Assembly (NCBI GenBank): GCA_945861865.1
Contig: CAMAWN010000003.1
Span: 1 to 64,000, forward strand
DNA from: Candidatus Kuenenia stuttgartensis
GTDB taxonomy: Bacteria > Planctomycetota > Planctomycetia > Planctomycetales > Planctomycetaceae
Length of the DNA: 64,000 nucleotides
Reading direction: 5' to 3'
Made by a program: the position numbers and the translations under genes. The stretch's first letter is position 1. Every line of letters begins with the position of its first letter. The notes beneath the pieces are model-generated. The model searched no databases. It saw nothing but the letters and a program-made list of their open reading frames with translations, and was not told the origin of the DNA. This document shows positions 18,064 to 27,270 of this stretch, piece by piece.

Positions 18064-19392
18064 TTACATCCATTCCTTGATCGGGTGGCCTTCCAGCAAT
18101 CGAATCGGGCGACCGTCCGGGCTTTGCACAATCAAGTCGAGCGGCAAGCCGAGCTTTGAGTAAACCGTTGCGGCGATGTCTTCGCTGAGGTATTGCCCCT
18201 TCGCCACTGTGCCGCCATCGGCGTCTGTTGCACCAAGCACGGTGCCGCCGGGGATGCCGGCTCCGGCCATGACCGCGAAGCCCGTGTTGGACCAGTGATC
18301 ACGGCCGCTGGCACTGTTGATCTTCGGCGTGCGGCCGAAATCGGTCAGCCAGCAAACCAATGTCTTCTGCAACAGGCCCTGCTCTTCCAAGTCTGCCAGC
18401 AGCGCGGGCAATGCCTGATCGACGGGCGGAATCTTGCGGTCTTTGAGCGATTTGAAGTTGTCCGCGTGAGTGTCCCAGCCGCCGTCGGTCACCGTGACGA
18501 AGCGAACACCGGACTGCACCAATCGTCGAGCCAGCAAACAGCTTTGACCAAACTTGTGACGACCATAACGGTCTCGCAACTTCGGATCTTCGGCCTGCAT
18601 GTCGAACGCCTTCTTCGTTTCCGGCGCGGTGATCATGTTGAGAGCGGTTTTGAAATGCTCGTCGAGCGCGGCGAAGCGTTCCGGCTGAACATCGGCCTTC
18701 TTTTGCAAGGCGTCAATCGTGCTGAGCATTTCGCGGCGTCGATCGACTCGTGCCATCGTGATTCCCTGCGGTGGCGTGATGTCGCGCACCGTGAAGTTCT
18801 CTTGGTTCGGGTCGCTCGCCATCTCGAACGGGTTGTGCGCAATGCCGAGAATGCCGGCCGTGCCGCCACCGAAACGACGATCGACGCTCGTGCCGAGTTG
18901 CACGAACGGCGGCAGTACCGATTTGAATCCGTGGTGATAACTGACGACCGAACCGTAAGTCGGATACGTCATCGCCGGATTGAACTTTCGCCCCGACATG
19001 ACCCATTGGTCCGCCGTGCCGTGACTGCCGTTGAGCGGATTCCAGCCGCGCAGCAGGCCGTACCGCTTCAGTTCGCGAGCCATGTTCGGCAGGATTTCGG
19101 TGAACTGCACTCCGGGAATCGCCGTGTCGATGACGCCGTATTCCCCTTTGACGTTGACCGGCGCATCGGGCTTCGGATCAAACGTGTCGTGATGGCTCGT
19201 CCCGCCTTGAGTCCAGATCAGAATGCAGTTCACATCGCTGCCGGACGTCGCGCTGTTCTTGGCCGACGCTTGTTTCGCGGCCAAGGCCATCGGCAGCGAC
19301 ACTCCCAATCCGGCCAGCGATCCGACCTGCAAAAAACTTCGTCGTGAAACGCGTTCACAATCGCGAGTGGTGCCGGTGAGAAAACTCAGCAT
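18064..19392 (-). CDS. DUF1501 family Tat-exported protein
   Basis: A 442-residue protein with a twin-arginine signal (VSRRSFLQVGSLAGLGVS). It has the DUF1501 hallmarks of a sulfatase-like alkaline phosphatase fold: CILIWTQGGTSHHDTFDPKP, LRGWNPLNGSHGTADQWVMS, TVTDGGWDTHADNF and WLTDFGRTPKI. Genes of this family usually sit beside DUF1549/DUF1553 cytochrome genes in planctomycetes, and here such a gene lies next door but in divergent orientation. The enzymatic activity is not established. GGAG eight bases upstream supports the start. Confidence 0.9.
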   Translation of the reverse strand: MLSFLTGTTRDCERVSRRSFLQVGSLAGLGVSLPMALAAKQASAKNSATSGSDVNCILIWTQGGTSHHDTFDPKPDAPVNVKGEYGVIDTAIPGVQFTEILPNMARELKRYGLLRGWNPLNGSHGTADQWVMSGRKFNPAMTYPTYGSVVSYHHGFKSVLPPFVQLGTSVDRRFGGGTAGILGIAHNPFEMASDPNQENFTVRDITPPQGITMARVDRRREMLSTIDALQKKADVQPERFAALDEHFKTALNMITAPETKKAFDMQAEDPKLRDRYGRHKFGQSCLLARRLVQSGVRFVTVTDGGWDTHADNFKSLKDRKIPPVDQALPALLADLEEQGLLQKTLVCWLTDFGRTPKINSASGRDHWSNTGFAVMAGAGIPGGTVLGATDADGGTVAKGQYLSEDIAATVYSKLGLPLDLIVQSPDGRPIRLLEGHPIKEWM

Positions 19393-19665
19393 GGCGGGAT
19401 CTCCGTGGGCGGGTTCAGTTCGGCGAGGATCGACCGCTTGAAGCGGAACGGCAAACCGTATGGAGGCTCAACACTATGACCGACCGAGAATTTGAAATCA
19501 ACAGGTGCTTATGTTCGACGGACGAATTATGCTATCGGCCAATCTCGCCGAGGGCGTGATTGTGATACCGTTTCCCCCGCCGAAATCGTCCCTCCCGAAT
19601 CGTTCACGGGCGAACTCACCTACCAGACTGATGATCCCGTCGATTGGGATCTCAGGAGGTTTTCC

Positions 19666-22158
19666 ATGTCTCGACTTTGGCTTGTGGCCTTTGTTGTTGT
19701 CGGCAGCGTCATTCTGGATGGCCAATCCGCGAGATCCGACGGGCCAACCGATTTTGTCGTTGCTCCAGCGGAGGCGAAGCTCTCCGGCAATTTTGCTCGG
19801 GCTCAATTGGTTGTGACGCGAGCGGATGCGGGCGGGCAGATCGGCGAGCGGTCGGACGATTTGACGCACGGCGCGGCGTTTCAATCGAGCGACGTGAATG
19901 TCGTCACGGTCGATGCGCGCGGCCAATTACTGGCTAAAGCGAATGGCTCAGCAAAGGTGAGCGTGAAGGTCGGCGCGATCACGAAAGAAGTCCGCGTGAC
20001 GGTCGAGAAGATTGAGCCAGTGGCGAAGGTCGGATATGTCGAAGACGTTTCGCCGATCCTCAACAAAGCTGGATGCAGCATGGGAGCGTGTCATGCCGCT
20101 CAATACGGTCAAGGCGGATTCAAGCTGTCGGTCTTCGGCAGTGAACTCGATCAGGACCGTGAGGCGATCGTGCGCGATCGTGCTCAGCGGCGATTGAGCT
20201 TCGTCGAGCCGGGCGAAAGTTTATTCTTGAAGAAGCCGACGATGCAGGTGCCTCACGGCGGCGGCAAGCGGCTCGCGACGAACTCGGTCGATTACGAAAT
20301 CCTCAAGGCGTGGATCGCTAACGGCGCGCCGAAGCCGGATGCGAAGACTCCGGAGGTTGCGAAGATCCGCGTGTTCCCGTCGAAGCGACTCGGCGGCGTC
20401 GGACTGAAGCAGCAGTTGCGCGTCGAGGCGACGTACTCGGACGGCTCGACCCGCGACGTCACGAGTTGGGCGAAGTACGACTCGATGGACGACGGCATGT
20501 TGGTGGTCAACAGCGATGGGCTGGTGACAGTCACGGGCCAGGGACAGGCTCCGGTGATGGTTCGCTTCGAGGGGCAAGCGGTGATTTCGCTGTTCGTCAT
20601 CCCGTATCGCGAGTCCCTCGAACTGACCGGTTGGACCAACAACAACTTCATCGACGAACTGGCCTCGGCGAAGTTCAAGGAACTCGGCATCGATCCGTCG
20701 CCGTTGTGCGACGACGCGACATTCATTCGCCGAGCGTTCCTCGACGCGATCGGCCAAGTGCCGACCATCGAAGAGACGACCGCGTTCATCGCTGACGCTG
20801 ATCCGGCGAAGCGAACAAAACTAATCGATCGGCTGCTGGGGCTGACCGGCGATCCGAAGCTCGACATCTACAACGACGCGTATTCGGCGTGGTGGACGCT
20901 GAAGTGGTCGGACTTGCTGCGCAACACTTCAGGCCGCGCGGAACAAGGCATGTGGGCCATGCACAACTGGCTGCGAACCGTCTTCCGCGAGAACTGGGGC
21001 TACGACCGTATGGTCCGCGAACTCGTGACGGCGAAGGGCTCGGTCTTCAGTAACGGCCCGGCGAATTATTACGGCGTCAACAACAACCCGACCGAGGCGA
21101 CCGAAGCGACCGTGCAATTGTTTCTCGGCGTGCGGATGGAATGTGCCAAGTGCCACCATCACCCGTTCGAGAAGTACGGCCAAGGCGACTACTACGGCTT
21201 CGCGGCGTTCTTCGCCCGCGTCAGCAACAAGGGGAGCGAAGAGTTCGGCGCGTTCGGCGGCGAGTCGGTGGTCATCGTCCGCACCACGGGCGAGGTAAGT
21301 CATCCGAAAACCGGCAAGGTCCTGAAGCCGACGCCGCTCGACGCCGAGCCGGTCGAACATCCGCTTGACCGCCGCATCGCACTCGCCGATTGGATGACGT
21401 CGAAAGACAACGGCATGTTCGCCCGCTCGATCGTGAACCGTTACATGGCCTACCTGATGGGCCGCGGCCTGGTCGATCCCGTCGATGACATGCGTTCGAC
21501 GAACCCGCCCACGAACCCGCCGCTGATGGACGCCCTCGCAAAACATTTCGCCGACTCCGGCTTCAACCTCAAGCAGTTGACGCGGACGATCATGACCTCG
21601 CGGCTGTATCAGCTCGATTCGCAGCCGACGGCGACGAACGCCAGCGACCGCCGCTTCTACGCCTACTATCGAGTCAAACGTCTCTCCGCCGAATCACTGC
21701 TGGACGCGATCGACCGCGCCGCTGGCACGCAAACGAAATTCAAAAACCTGCCGCTCGGCACGAAAGCCATCGAACTCCCCGACGCCGAGTACCCCGACTT
21801 CTTCCTCAACGTCTTCGCGAAACCGAAACGAGCCAGCGTCTGCGAATGCGAACGCTCGCCCGATGAGAGTCTCGCCCAAGCCCTGCACACGCTCAACGGC
21901 GACATCCTCGCCAACAAAATCGCCGACGCCAAAGGCCGCATCGCCACACACCTGGCCGTCAAATCCGCCGACGGCAAACCGAAAGCTCACGACGAGATCG
22001 TCCGCGACTTGTACCTCGCCGCGCTCTGCCGCCAGCCGAACGACGCCGAACTCGCCGCCAGTCAAAAGTTTCTCGAACAAGCCGGCTCGCCCAAAGAGTG
22101 CTATGAAGATTTGCTCTGGGCACTCATCAACAGCAAGCAGTTTTTGTTCGTGAGATAA
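19666..22158 (+). CDS. DUF1549 / DUF1553 protein with Big_2 domains and a CxxxxCH motif
   Basis: An 830-residue exported protein. A hydrophobic signal segment (LWLVAFVVVGSVILDGQSA) is followed by a bacterial Ig-like (Big_2) region, then a planctomycete cytochrome-like segment with GCSMGACHAAQYGQ and a second Ig-like part. DUF1549 (NNFIDELASAKFKELGI onward) and DUF1553 (HPLDRRIALADWMTSKDNG onward) fill the C-terminal half. RMECAKCHHHPFEKYG carries a CxxCH that could bind heme. Such proteins are abundant in planctomycetes, and a role in respiratory or polysaccharide processing is inferred only. AGGAGG at 19654-19659 fixes the start; the frame is open for 58 codons further upstream. Confidence 0.9.
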   Translation: MSRLWLVAFVVVGSVILDGQSARSDGPTDFVVAPAEAKLSGNFARAQLVVTRADAGGQIGERSDDLTHGAAFQSSDVNVVTVDARGQLLAKANGSAKVSVKVGAITKEVRVTVEKIEPVAKVGYVEDVSPILNKAGCSMGACHAAQYGQGGFKLSVFGSELDQDREAIVRDRAQRRLSFVEPGESLFLKKPTMQVPHGGGKRLATNSVDYEILKAWIANGAPKPDAKTPEVAKIRVFPSKRLGGVGLKQQLRVEATYSDGSTRDVTSWAKYDSMDDGMLVVNSDGLVTVTGQGQAPVMVRFEGQAVISLFVIPYRESLELTGWTNNNFIDELASAKFKELGIDPSPLCDDATFIRRAFLDAIGQVPTIEETTAFIADADPAKRTKLIDRLLGLTGDPKLDIYNDAYSAWWTLKWSDLLRNTSGRAEQGMWAMHNWLRTVFRENWGYDRMVRELVTAKGSVFSNGPANYYGVNNNPTEATEATVQLFLGVRMECAKCHHHPFEKYGQGDYYGFAAFFARVSNKGSEEFGAFGGESVVIVRTTGEVSHPKTGKVLKPTPLDAEPVEHPLDRRIALADWMTSKDNGMFARSIVNRYMAYLMGRGLVDPVDDMRSTNPPTNPPLMDALAKHFADSGFNLKQLTRTIMTSRLYQLDSQPTATNASDRRFYAYYRVKRLSAESLLDAIDRAAGTQTKFKNLPLGTKAIELPDAEYPDFFLNVFAKPKRASVCECERSPDESLAQALHTLNGDILANKIADAKGRIATHLAVKSADGKPKAHDEIVRDLYLAALCRQPNDAELAASQKFLEQAGSPKECYEDLLWALINSKQFLFVR

Positions 22159-22193
22159 CCTGCGTTCTCGTGCCCCGTGAAGGAACCGCGACC

Positions 22194-24290
22194 ATGCGAA
22201 GACTGTTGTTAGCCGTCTCGTTGTTTGCCGCATCGACTGCTGCCGCGTCCGCGCAAACCGCGTTTCCGATGCTGATGAGCCTCAAGCCGGTGGCCGTGCA
22301 GGTCGGGACGACCAGCGAGATCACGGTCAACTCGCGGTACTCGATGCACTTGGCGGAGAGCGTGCTCGTGACCGGCGGCGGAGTGCTCGGTGAAGTCGTG
22401 CCTCCGGAGGTGAAGAAGGACGACAAAACTCCCAACGTCGTCGCGCTGAAAATCAAAATCTCGGTCGCGGCCGATGCGCTGCCGGGCGTGCGCGACCTGC
22501 GAGTTGTCACGGCTCACGGAGTCAGCACCGTCGCGCAGTTGGTCGTCGTCGAAGATCCGGTCGTTGCCGAGCAGGCCAAGAACGATTCGATTGCGGAGGC
22601 TCAAGCCATCACGTTGCCGGCAACCGTCTGCGGCTGCTTCGAGAAAGCCGAGGACTTGGACTTCTTCAAGTTCAATGTCGAAGCGGGGCAGTCGCTCGTG
22701 TTTCATGTCCGCTCGCAACGGTTGCAGGATCGGATTCACGATCTGCAAGCTCACAGCGATCCGATTCTGACGATCCGCAACGCGCAGGGTTCGACGATCG
22801 CGGCGGCGGACAACGTGTTTCACGGCGATCCGTTTTTGTGCCACCGCTTCGAGCAGGCCGGCGAGTATCTGCTGGAGATGCGCGACGTGCGCTACAACGG
22901 CAACCAGTACTGGGAGTACGCCGTCGAGATCCACTCGCGGCCCTTCGTGCGGAGCGTGTTTCCGTTGGCGATCGCGGCCGGAAAAGAACAACGACTCTCG
23001 GCCATCGGCTCGCAGCTACCGGCCGATCCAGTGGTGACGTTCACGCCGTTGAATGAGCTTCCGCCGGGCATCAATCGTTTGCGGTTGCCGTTCGTTGAGC
23101 GGACCAGCAATCCGGTCGCGACATTCGTCACCACGCTGCCGGTCGTCATGGAGTCAGCCGACGACAACAACGATGCCACGAAACTTCTCACGGCTCAGGC
23201 ATCAGCCCTAAGCTTGCCCTGCGTCATCAACGGTCGCATCGAACAACCGGGCGATGTCGATTGCTTCGTCTTCGAGGCGAAGAAAGACGACAAGCTGTCG
23301 TTCGAAGTCAAAGCCCGGCGGCTGCAATCGGAACTCGATTCGACGATCCGCATCGTCAACGACAGAGGGGCGACGCTCGTCGAGAACGATGACCTGCGAC
23401 TGGGCAAACGCGGGTCGCAGGATTCGTGGATCGAAACCTGGACCACTCCGGCCGACGGCAAGTACGCGATTGAAATTCGCGACATGCATTTGCGCGGCGG
23501 CGACAGTTTTGTGTACGCGATCGAATGCACGCACGCTCGGCCGTACTTCAATCTCTACGCCGATACCGACAAGACGAATCTCTCGCCCGGCGTGAACGGC
23601 GTGATGTGGGTGAAGGTCGAACGCAAGAACGGTTTCACCGGCGCAATCCAGTTGCACGTGGATGGTGTGCCGGAGGGAATCACCGCCGAGTGCGGCCGCA
23701 TCCTGCCCGACAAGAGCGTCGATGGCTGCATCGTTTTCAAAGCGACTCCAGAAGCCAGCCGAGCCGTCTCGCCGATCGTGATTCGAGGCACTGCGGTCCA
23801 TGCTCAGGCCGACGGCCAGATGGTCGAACTCTCGGCGATCGCTGTGCCGTATCAGGAAACCTACAACCCCGGCGGTGGCCGCAATCATTGGCCGGTCGAT
23901 CAACATATTCTGGCGGTCATCCCGCCGCACGACATCCGTGGCATCAAGCTGAGCGCCACCGACATCAAGCTCAAGCCGGGTGAATCGAAAACGATCGACG
24001 TCACAATCGAACGCGCGCCGGACTTCAAAGCCAACATCTCGCTCGACGTGACGATGACGCACCTGCAACTCTTCGCCGACACGCTGCCTCCCGGCGTGAC
24101 ACTCGACGGCAAGAGCAAAACGCTGCTCAGCAACGGAGCGACTCAAGGCACGATCACGCTGACCGCCGCCAAGACGGCCACGCCGATTGAGCGTCAGCTC
24201 GTCGGGCTGACGGCGAACATCTCGCTGAACTTCGTCGTGAAGACGACGTTTTGTGCTGAACCGGTTTTCGTGACCGTCGACAATCCCTAG
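22194..24290 (+). CDS. exported PPC (pre-peptidase C-terminal) repeat protein
   Basis: A 698-residue protein with a Sec signal peptide (LLLAVSLFAASTAAASAQ). After an Ig-like N-terminal part come two PPC-type beta-sandwich domains, recognised by EKAEDLDFFKFNVEAGQSL and by PGDVDCFVFEAKKDDKLSF with the later YAIEIRDMHLRGGDS. A C-terminal Ig-like region follows. It starts 35 bases after the DUF1553 gene with its own GAAGGAA site, so the two are likely an operon. PPC domains usually accompany secreted enzymes, but no catalytic domain is seen here, so a binding or structural role is inferred. Confidence 0.83.
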   Translation: MRRLLLAVSLFAASTAAASAQTAFPMLMSLKPVAVQVGTTSEITVNSRYSMHLAESVLVTGGGVLGEVVPPEVKKDDKTPNVVALKIKISVAADALPGVRDLRVVTAHGVSTVAQLVVVEDPVVAEQAKNDSIAEAQAITLPATVCGCFEKAEDLDFFKFNVEAGQSLVFHVRSQRLQDRIHDLQAHSDPILTIRNAQGSTIAAADNVFHGDPFLCHRFEQAGEYLLEMRDVRYNGNQYWEYAVEIHSRPFVRSVFPLAIAAGKEQRLSAIGSQLPADPVVTFTPLNELPPGINRLRLPFVERTSNPVATFVTTLPVVMESADDNNDATKLLTAQASALSLPCVINGRIEQPGDVDCFVFEAKKDDKLSFEVKARRLQSELDSTIRIVNDRGATLVENDDLRLGKRGSQDSWIETWTTPADGKYAIEIRDMHLRGGDSFVYAIECTHARPYFNLYADTDKTNLSPGVNGVMWVKVERKNGFTGAIQLHVDGVPEGITAECGRILPDKSVDGCIVFKATPEASRAVSPIVIRGTAVHAQADGQMVELSAIAVPYQETYNPGGGRNHWPVDQHILAVIPPHDIRGIKLSATDIKLKPGESKTIDVTIERAPDFKANISLDVTMTHLQLFADTLPPGVTLDGKSKTLLSNGATQGTITLTAAKTATPIERQLVGLTANISLNFVVKTTFCAEPVFVTVDNP

Positions 24291-24328
24291 CTGTGTTTCT
24301 CAGGTGAATCTCTTTCGGAGTTGCACTG

Positions 24329-25978
24329 ATGCACGCGTTCTTGCTGTTGTGCATGCTCGTGATGGGGGCCGAGACTTCTGAGCCGTTTGATCTCGTCATC
24401 CGCAACGGACGTGTTGTTGATGGCACGGGCAATCCGTGGTTTCACGGCGATGTGGCGGTGCGCGGAGATCGCGTTGTCGCGGTTGGCCGAGTTCCCAAGG
24501 CGACCGCCAAGCGAGAGATCGACGCGAAGGGACTCGTCGTCGCGCCCGGTTTCATCGACATTCACTCGCATTCGGATTTTGTGCTGTTCGAGGACGGCGA
24601 TGCGCCGAGCAAGATTCGGCAAGGGGTGACGACCGATGTGCTCGGCGAGAGCAATTCCGCCGGGCCGTTTCTGAAGCAGTTATCGCCACAGGTGGTGACG
24701 ATCAACGGCCAAAAGGTCGAACTGCGGACGATGCGTGATTACTTCGAGGCGATCGACCGCGCGGGTGTGTCGATCAACGTGGCGTCGTACGTCGGTCTCG
24801 GCCAAGTTTGGGAGTGCGTCATGGGACAGTCGCATCGCCGGCCGACTCCCGATGAGTTTGCCGAGATGAAACAACTCATCGCCCAAGCGATGCAGGACGG
24901 CGCGTTCGGCCTGTCGAGCATGTTGATGATGCCGCCTGGTTCCCTGGCGACGACCGACGATGTCGCGGAATTGTGCCAACCCGTCCGCGAGTACGGCGGG
25001 TTGTTCTCGTCGCACATTCGCAACGAAGGCTTGGGAGTGTTCGAGTCCGTGAAGGAAGCCATCGCGGTTGGCGAACGAGCCGGCGTGCCGGTGGACATCA
25101 TCCATCTGAAGATCGCTGATCAGAAATATTGGAACCGAATGCCGGAAGTGATCGCCTTGATCGAGGCCGCTCGCAAGCGGGGCGTCAACGTGCAGGCGAA
25201 CGTGTACCCGTACACGCGTGGCAACAACAATCTTGCGAGCATCATCCCGCCGTGGGCTCACGAAGGCGGCCCGCAAAAACTGATCGAGCGGCTGAAAGAC
25301 CCGGCCGAACGAGCCAAAATCAAACGGGATGCGGATTCTGAAATCGACGGCTGGTACAACCACTACACCGCCGTCGGCAAGGATTGGAGCCGGATGCTCG
25401 TCAGCGCGAACAACAGCTACCGCGGACTCACGATGGACCGCGTCATCGCCGAACGGAGCAAAGGCCGCAACCCGAAGCCCGATCCGCTCGACGTGCTGTT
25501 CGACATCCTGATCGAGGAAGGCGGTTCGGTCAGCACGGTTTACGCACATCACACCGAAGAGGACATGAACTTCGCACTCAAACAGCCGTGGTGCTCCGTC
25601 GGTTCGGACGGCTCCGCCTTGTCGACCTCTGGCCCGCTGCGTCGAGGCAATCCGCATCCGCGCAACTTCGGCACATTTCCGCGAGTGCTCGGGGTCTACG
25701 TCCGCGAGTTGAAACTGCTGACGCTCGAAGAGGCCATCCGCAAGATGACTTCGCTCAACGCCGCGAAGCTCGGCTTGAAGGATCGAGGCCGACTGCAAGC
25801 CGGAGCCTATGCCGACATCACGGTCTTTAACCCCGACCGAGTGCTCGACAAAGCGACTTACACGGAGCCGTTCCAGGACAACGTCGGCATCGAGTACGTG
25901 ATCGTCAATGGGCAAGTCGTGCTCGATCACGATCTCCACACGGGAGCACGGCCTGGTCGATCGCTGCGCCGTCGGTGA
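24329..25978 (+). CDS. D-aminoacylase-like amidohydrolase
   Basis: A 549-residue metal-dependent amidohydrolase. FDLVIRNGRVVDGTGNPW opens the beta-sandwich, the metal-binding HxH is H79 and H81 in DIHSHSDF, and GLSSMLMMPPG plus SHIRNEG follow in the barrel. GSDGSAL and RDRGRLQAGAYADITVF-like C-terminal motifs complete the N-acyl-D-amino-acid deacylase layout. It would release free D-amino acids from N-acyl forms or act on D-dipeptides. A short hydrophobic N-terminus (FLLLCMLVMGAE) may be a signal peptide. CGGAG eight bases upstream supports the start. It follows the PPC gene closely and may belong to that operon. Confidence 0.85.
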   Translation: MHAFLLLCMLVMGAETSEPFDLVIRNGRVVDGTGNPWFHGDVAVRGDRVVAVGRVPKATAKREIDAKGLVVAPGFIDIHSHSDFVLFEDGDAPSKIRQGVTTDVLGESNSAGPFLKQLSPQVVTINGQKVELRTMRDYFEAIDRAGVSINVASYVGLGQVWECVMGQSHRRPTPDEFAEMKQLIAQAMQDGAFGLSSMLMMPPGSLATTDDVAELCQPVREYGGLFSSHIRNEGLGVFESVKEAIAVGERAGVPVDIIHLKIADQKYWNRMPEVIALIEAARKRGVNVQANVYPYTRGNNNLASIIPPWAHEGGPQKLIERLKDPAERAKIKRDADSEIDGWYNHYTAVGKDWSRMLVSANNSYRGLTMDRVIAERSKGRNPKPDPLDVLFDILIEEGGSVSTVYAHHTEEDMNFALKQPWCSVGSDGSALSTSGPLRRGNPHPRNFGTFPRVLGVYVRELKLLTLEEAIRKMTSLNAAKLGLKDRGRLQAGAYADITVFNPDRVLDKATYTEPFQDNVGIEYVIVNGQVVLDHDLHTGARPGRSLRRR

Positions 25979-26341
25979 TCAATCGATCGTCAAGAACACT
26001 CCGACGATTGCGACGACCAGTCCGATGGCGTGACCACCGGCGGTTGAACCGAACATCGCGTTGGTCGCCATACCCAGCAGCCACGCCGAGGCTGCTCCTG
26101 CAACGATCCAACTTCCGATGATGGTCGTCGTTTTGGCGACCCCTTCGTTCCAGACGATGCTCAGCAAGCCGGCGATGCCCAACGCGATGGCAGTAATGAT
26201 CCACCCTTGTTGGAGCGCACCCGCTCCGGAGAGCAGGAAGATGGCAGCGACGATCCAATTCCCGTTGCTGATATTCTCGCCCAGTAGCGATCTGCGATGC
26301 CAAAAATGACGAGTATCAATGGGTTTTTCTCTGACCCTCAT
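25979..26341 (-). CDS. small integral membrane protein
   Basis: A 120-residue protein with three to four hydrophobic helices after a charged N-terminus (NWIVAAIFLLSGAGAL, ITAIALGIAGLLSIVW, IGSWIVAGAASAWLLG, IGLVVAIVGVFLTI). I do not recognise a named family. GAAGGA lies eight bases before the ATG. Its stop directly abuts the stop of the convergent amidohydrolase gene with no base between. FKBP and CsbD-like genes lie upstream on the same strand. Confidence 0.72.
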   Translation of the reverse strand: MRVREKPIDTRHFWHRRSLLGENISNGNWIVAAIFLLSGAGALQQGWIITAIALGIAGLLSIVWNEGVAKTTTIIGSWIVAGAASAWLLGMATNAMFGSTAGGHAIGLVVAIVGVFLTID

Positions 26342-26417
26342 AATCGTTGTCCTTCGATTCTGTTCGATCTGTGGAACGTGCGGCGGTGCCAGTGAAATTT
26401 CTCAAGGCGTGATTCCG

Positions 26418-26882
26418 TCACGTCGGAACTTTTGGCAAATTGTGTACGAGTAGCTGGAACTCGACCTCGACGGTCTTTCCAGCGAGGGGATGGTTGCCGT
26501 CCACGACCACAGTGGTCGGCGTGAGTTCCACAATTCTGACTTTTCGTCGCCGCCCCGACTTCACACCGATGGTCGTAAGTCGTTTCCCGATCTTCAGGAC
26601 GACGTCAGAGGGAAGTCGCTGTCGAGAAATTTCTTGAATCCGATTGGGGTGAAATTCTCCGTACGCGTCCGGAGGTTGGAGCGTCAATTGCTTCCGTTCA
26701 CCTTCGACCATCCCAATCACGCCTTTGCTGATGCCGGGCATCACTTCGTGGCTCCCCACGGTGAACTCGAACACTTCCCGGGCAAGACGTTGCAAGCCGG
26801 CTTTCTCGTCCTTGAATGAACCGGAATACTCAATCCGCACATAGTCACCGACCTTGGCTTTGCTGACCTTCGAGCTATTCAT
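26418..26882 (-). CDS. FKBP-type peptidyl-prolyl isomerase (SlyD-like)
   Basis: A 154-residue protein with the SlyD/FKBP plan. KVGDYVRIEYSGSFKD opens the FKBP half, FEFTVGSHEVMPGISKGVIGM marks the active-site loop, and the inserted IF domain ends VVVDGNHPLAGKTVEVEF. The His/Cys-rich metal-binding tail of E. coli SlyD is absent. It should speed proline isomerisation and act as a folding helper in the cytoplasm. AAGGAAA about eight bases upstream fixes the start at 26882, although the frame is open to 26918. It sits between a small membrane protein and a CsbD-like gene. Confidence 0.87.
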   Translation of the reverse strand: MNSSKVSKAKVGDYVRIEYSGSFKDEKAGLQRLAREVFEFTVGSHEVMPGISKGVIGMVEGERKQLTLQPPDAYGEFHPNRIQEISRQRLPSDVVLKIGKRLTTIGVKSGRRRKVRIVELTPTTVVVDGNHPLAGKTVEVEFQLLVHNLPKVPT

Positions 26883-26946
26883 GATTCGCGTTTCCTTTTC
26901 TTTCGCCGCACTCTTCACGAGACTCGATTGAGCGGTCTCAAAGCGG

Positions 26947-27174
26947 CTACGACTGTTCGACTTCGACGGGCTGTGCTTCGAATCCCGTCACGAACTCGTT
27001 GAGCGCTCTCTCGGCCGGCCCTTTTTCGTAGCCGCATTTTTCCTGGAGGAGGATCACCATCCGGTCGCGTTGCCCGCGGATTGTCGCGAGGTCGTCGTCT
27101 GATAGTTCACCCCACTTCTCTTTGGCTTGGCGACGCCATTCCTTCCAGTTGCCAATGATCTGTTCCCAATGCAT
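26947..27174 (-). CDS. CsbD-like stress protein
   Basis: A 75-residue, highly charged helical protein with the CsbD pattern HWEQIIGNWKEWRRQAKEKWGELSDDD shortened to its core blocks (WEQIIGNWKE, AKEKWGELSDDDL) and GYEKGPAERALNEF. CsbD proteins are induced by general stress in many bacteria, with unknown mechanism. AGGAG eight bases before the ATG supports this start. It is probably co-transcribed with the FKBP gene 64 bases downstream. Confidence 0.82.
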   Translation of the reverse strand: MHWEQIIGNWKEWRRQAKEKWGELSDDDLATIRGQRDRMVILLQEKCGYEKGPAERALNEFVTGFEAQPVEVEQS

Positions 27175-27219
27175 CACAACGACTCCTGGCAAGAAAACGT
27201 GCCGAGACCGGAAAGCAAA

Positions 27220-27270
27220 AAGCCGACGTGGCGGAACCCAGGAAGAGTTCCGCCACGTCGGCTTACTTGT
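27220..27270 (-). terminator. strong hairpin with leftward (minus-strand) terminator polarity
   Basis: A perfect 18-bp stem (27220-27237 with 27247-27264) has a 9-base loop. Read on the minus strand it is followed by TTTTTG, as in an intrinsic terminator. It lies upstream of the CsbD-like gene, and no intact leftward gene lies to its right before 29236. Confidence 0.82.
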
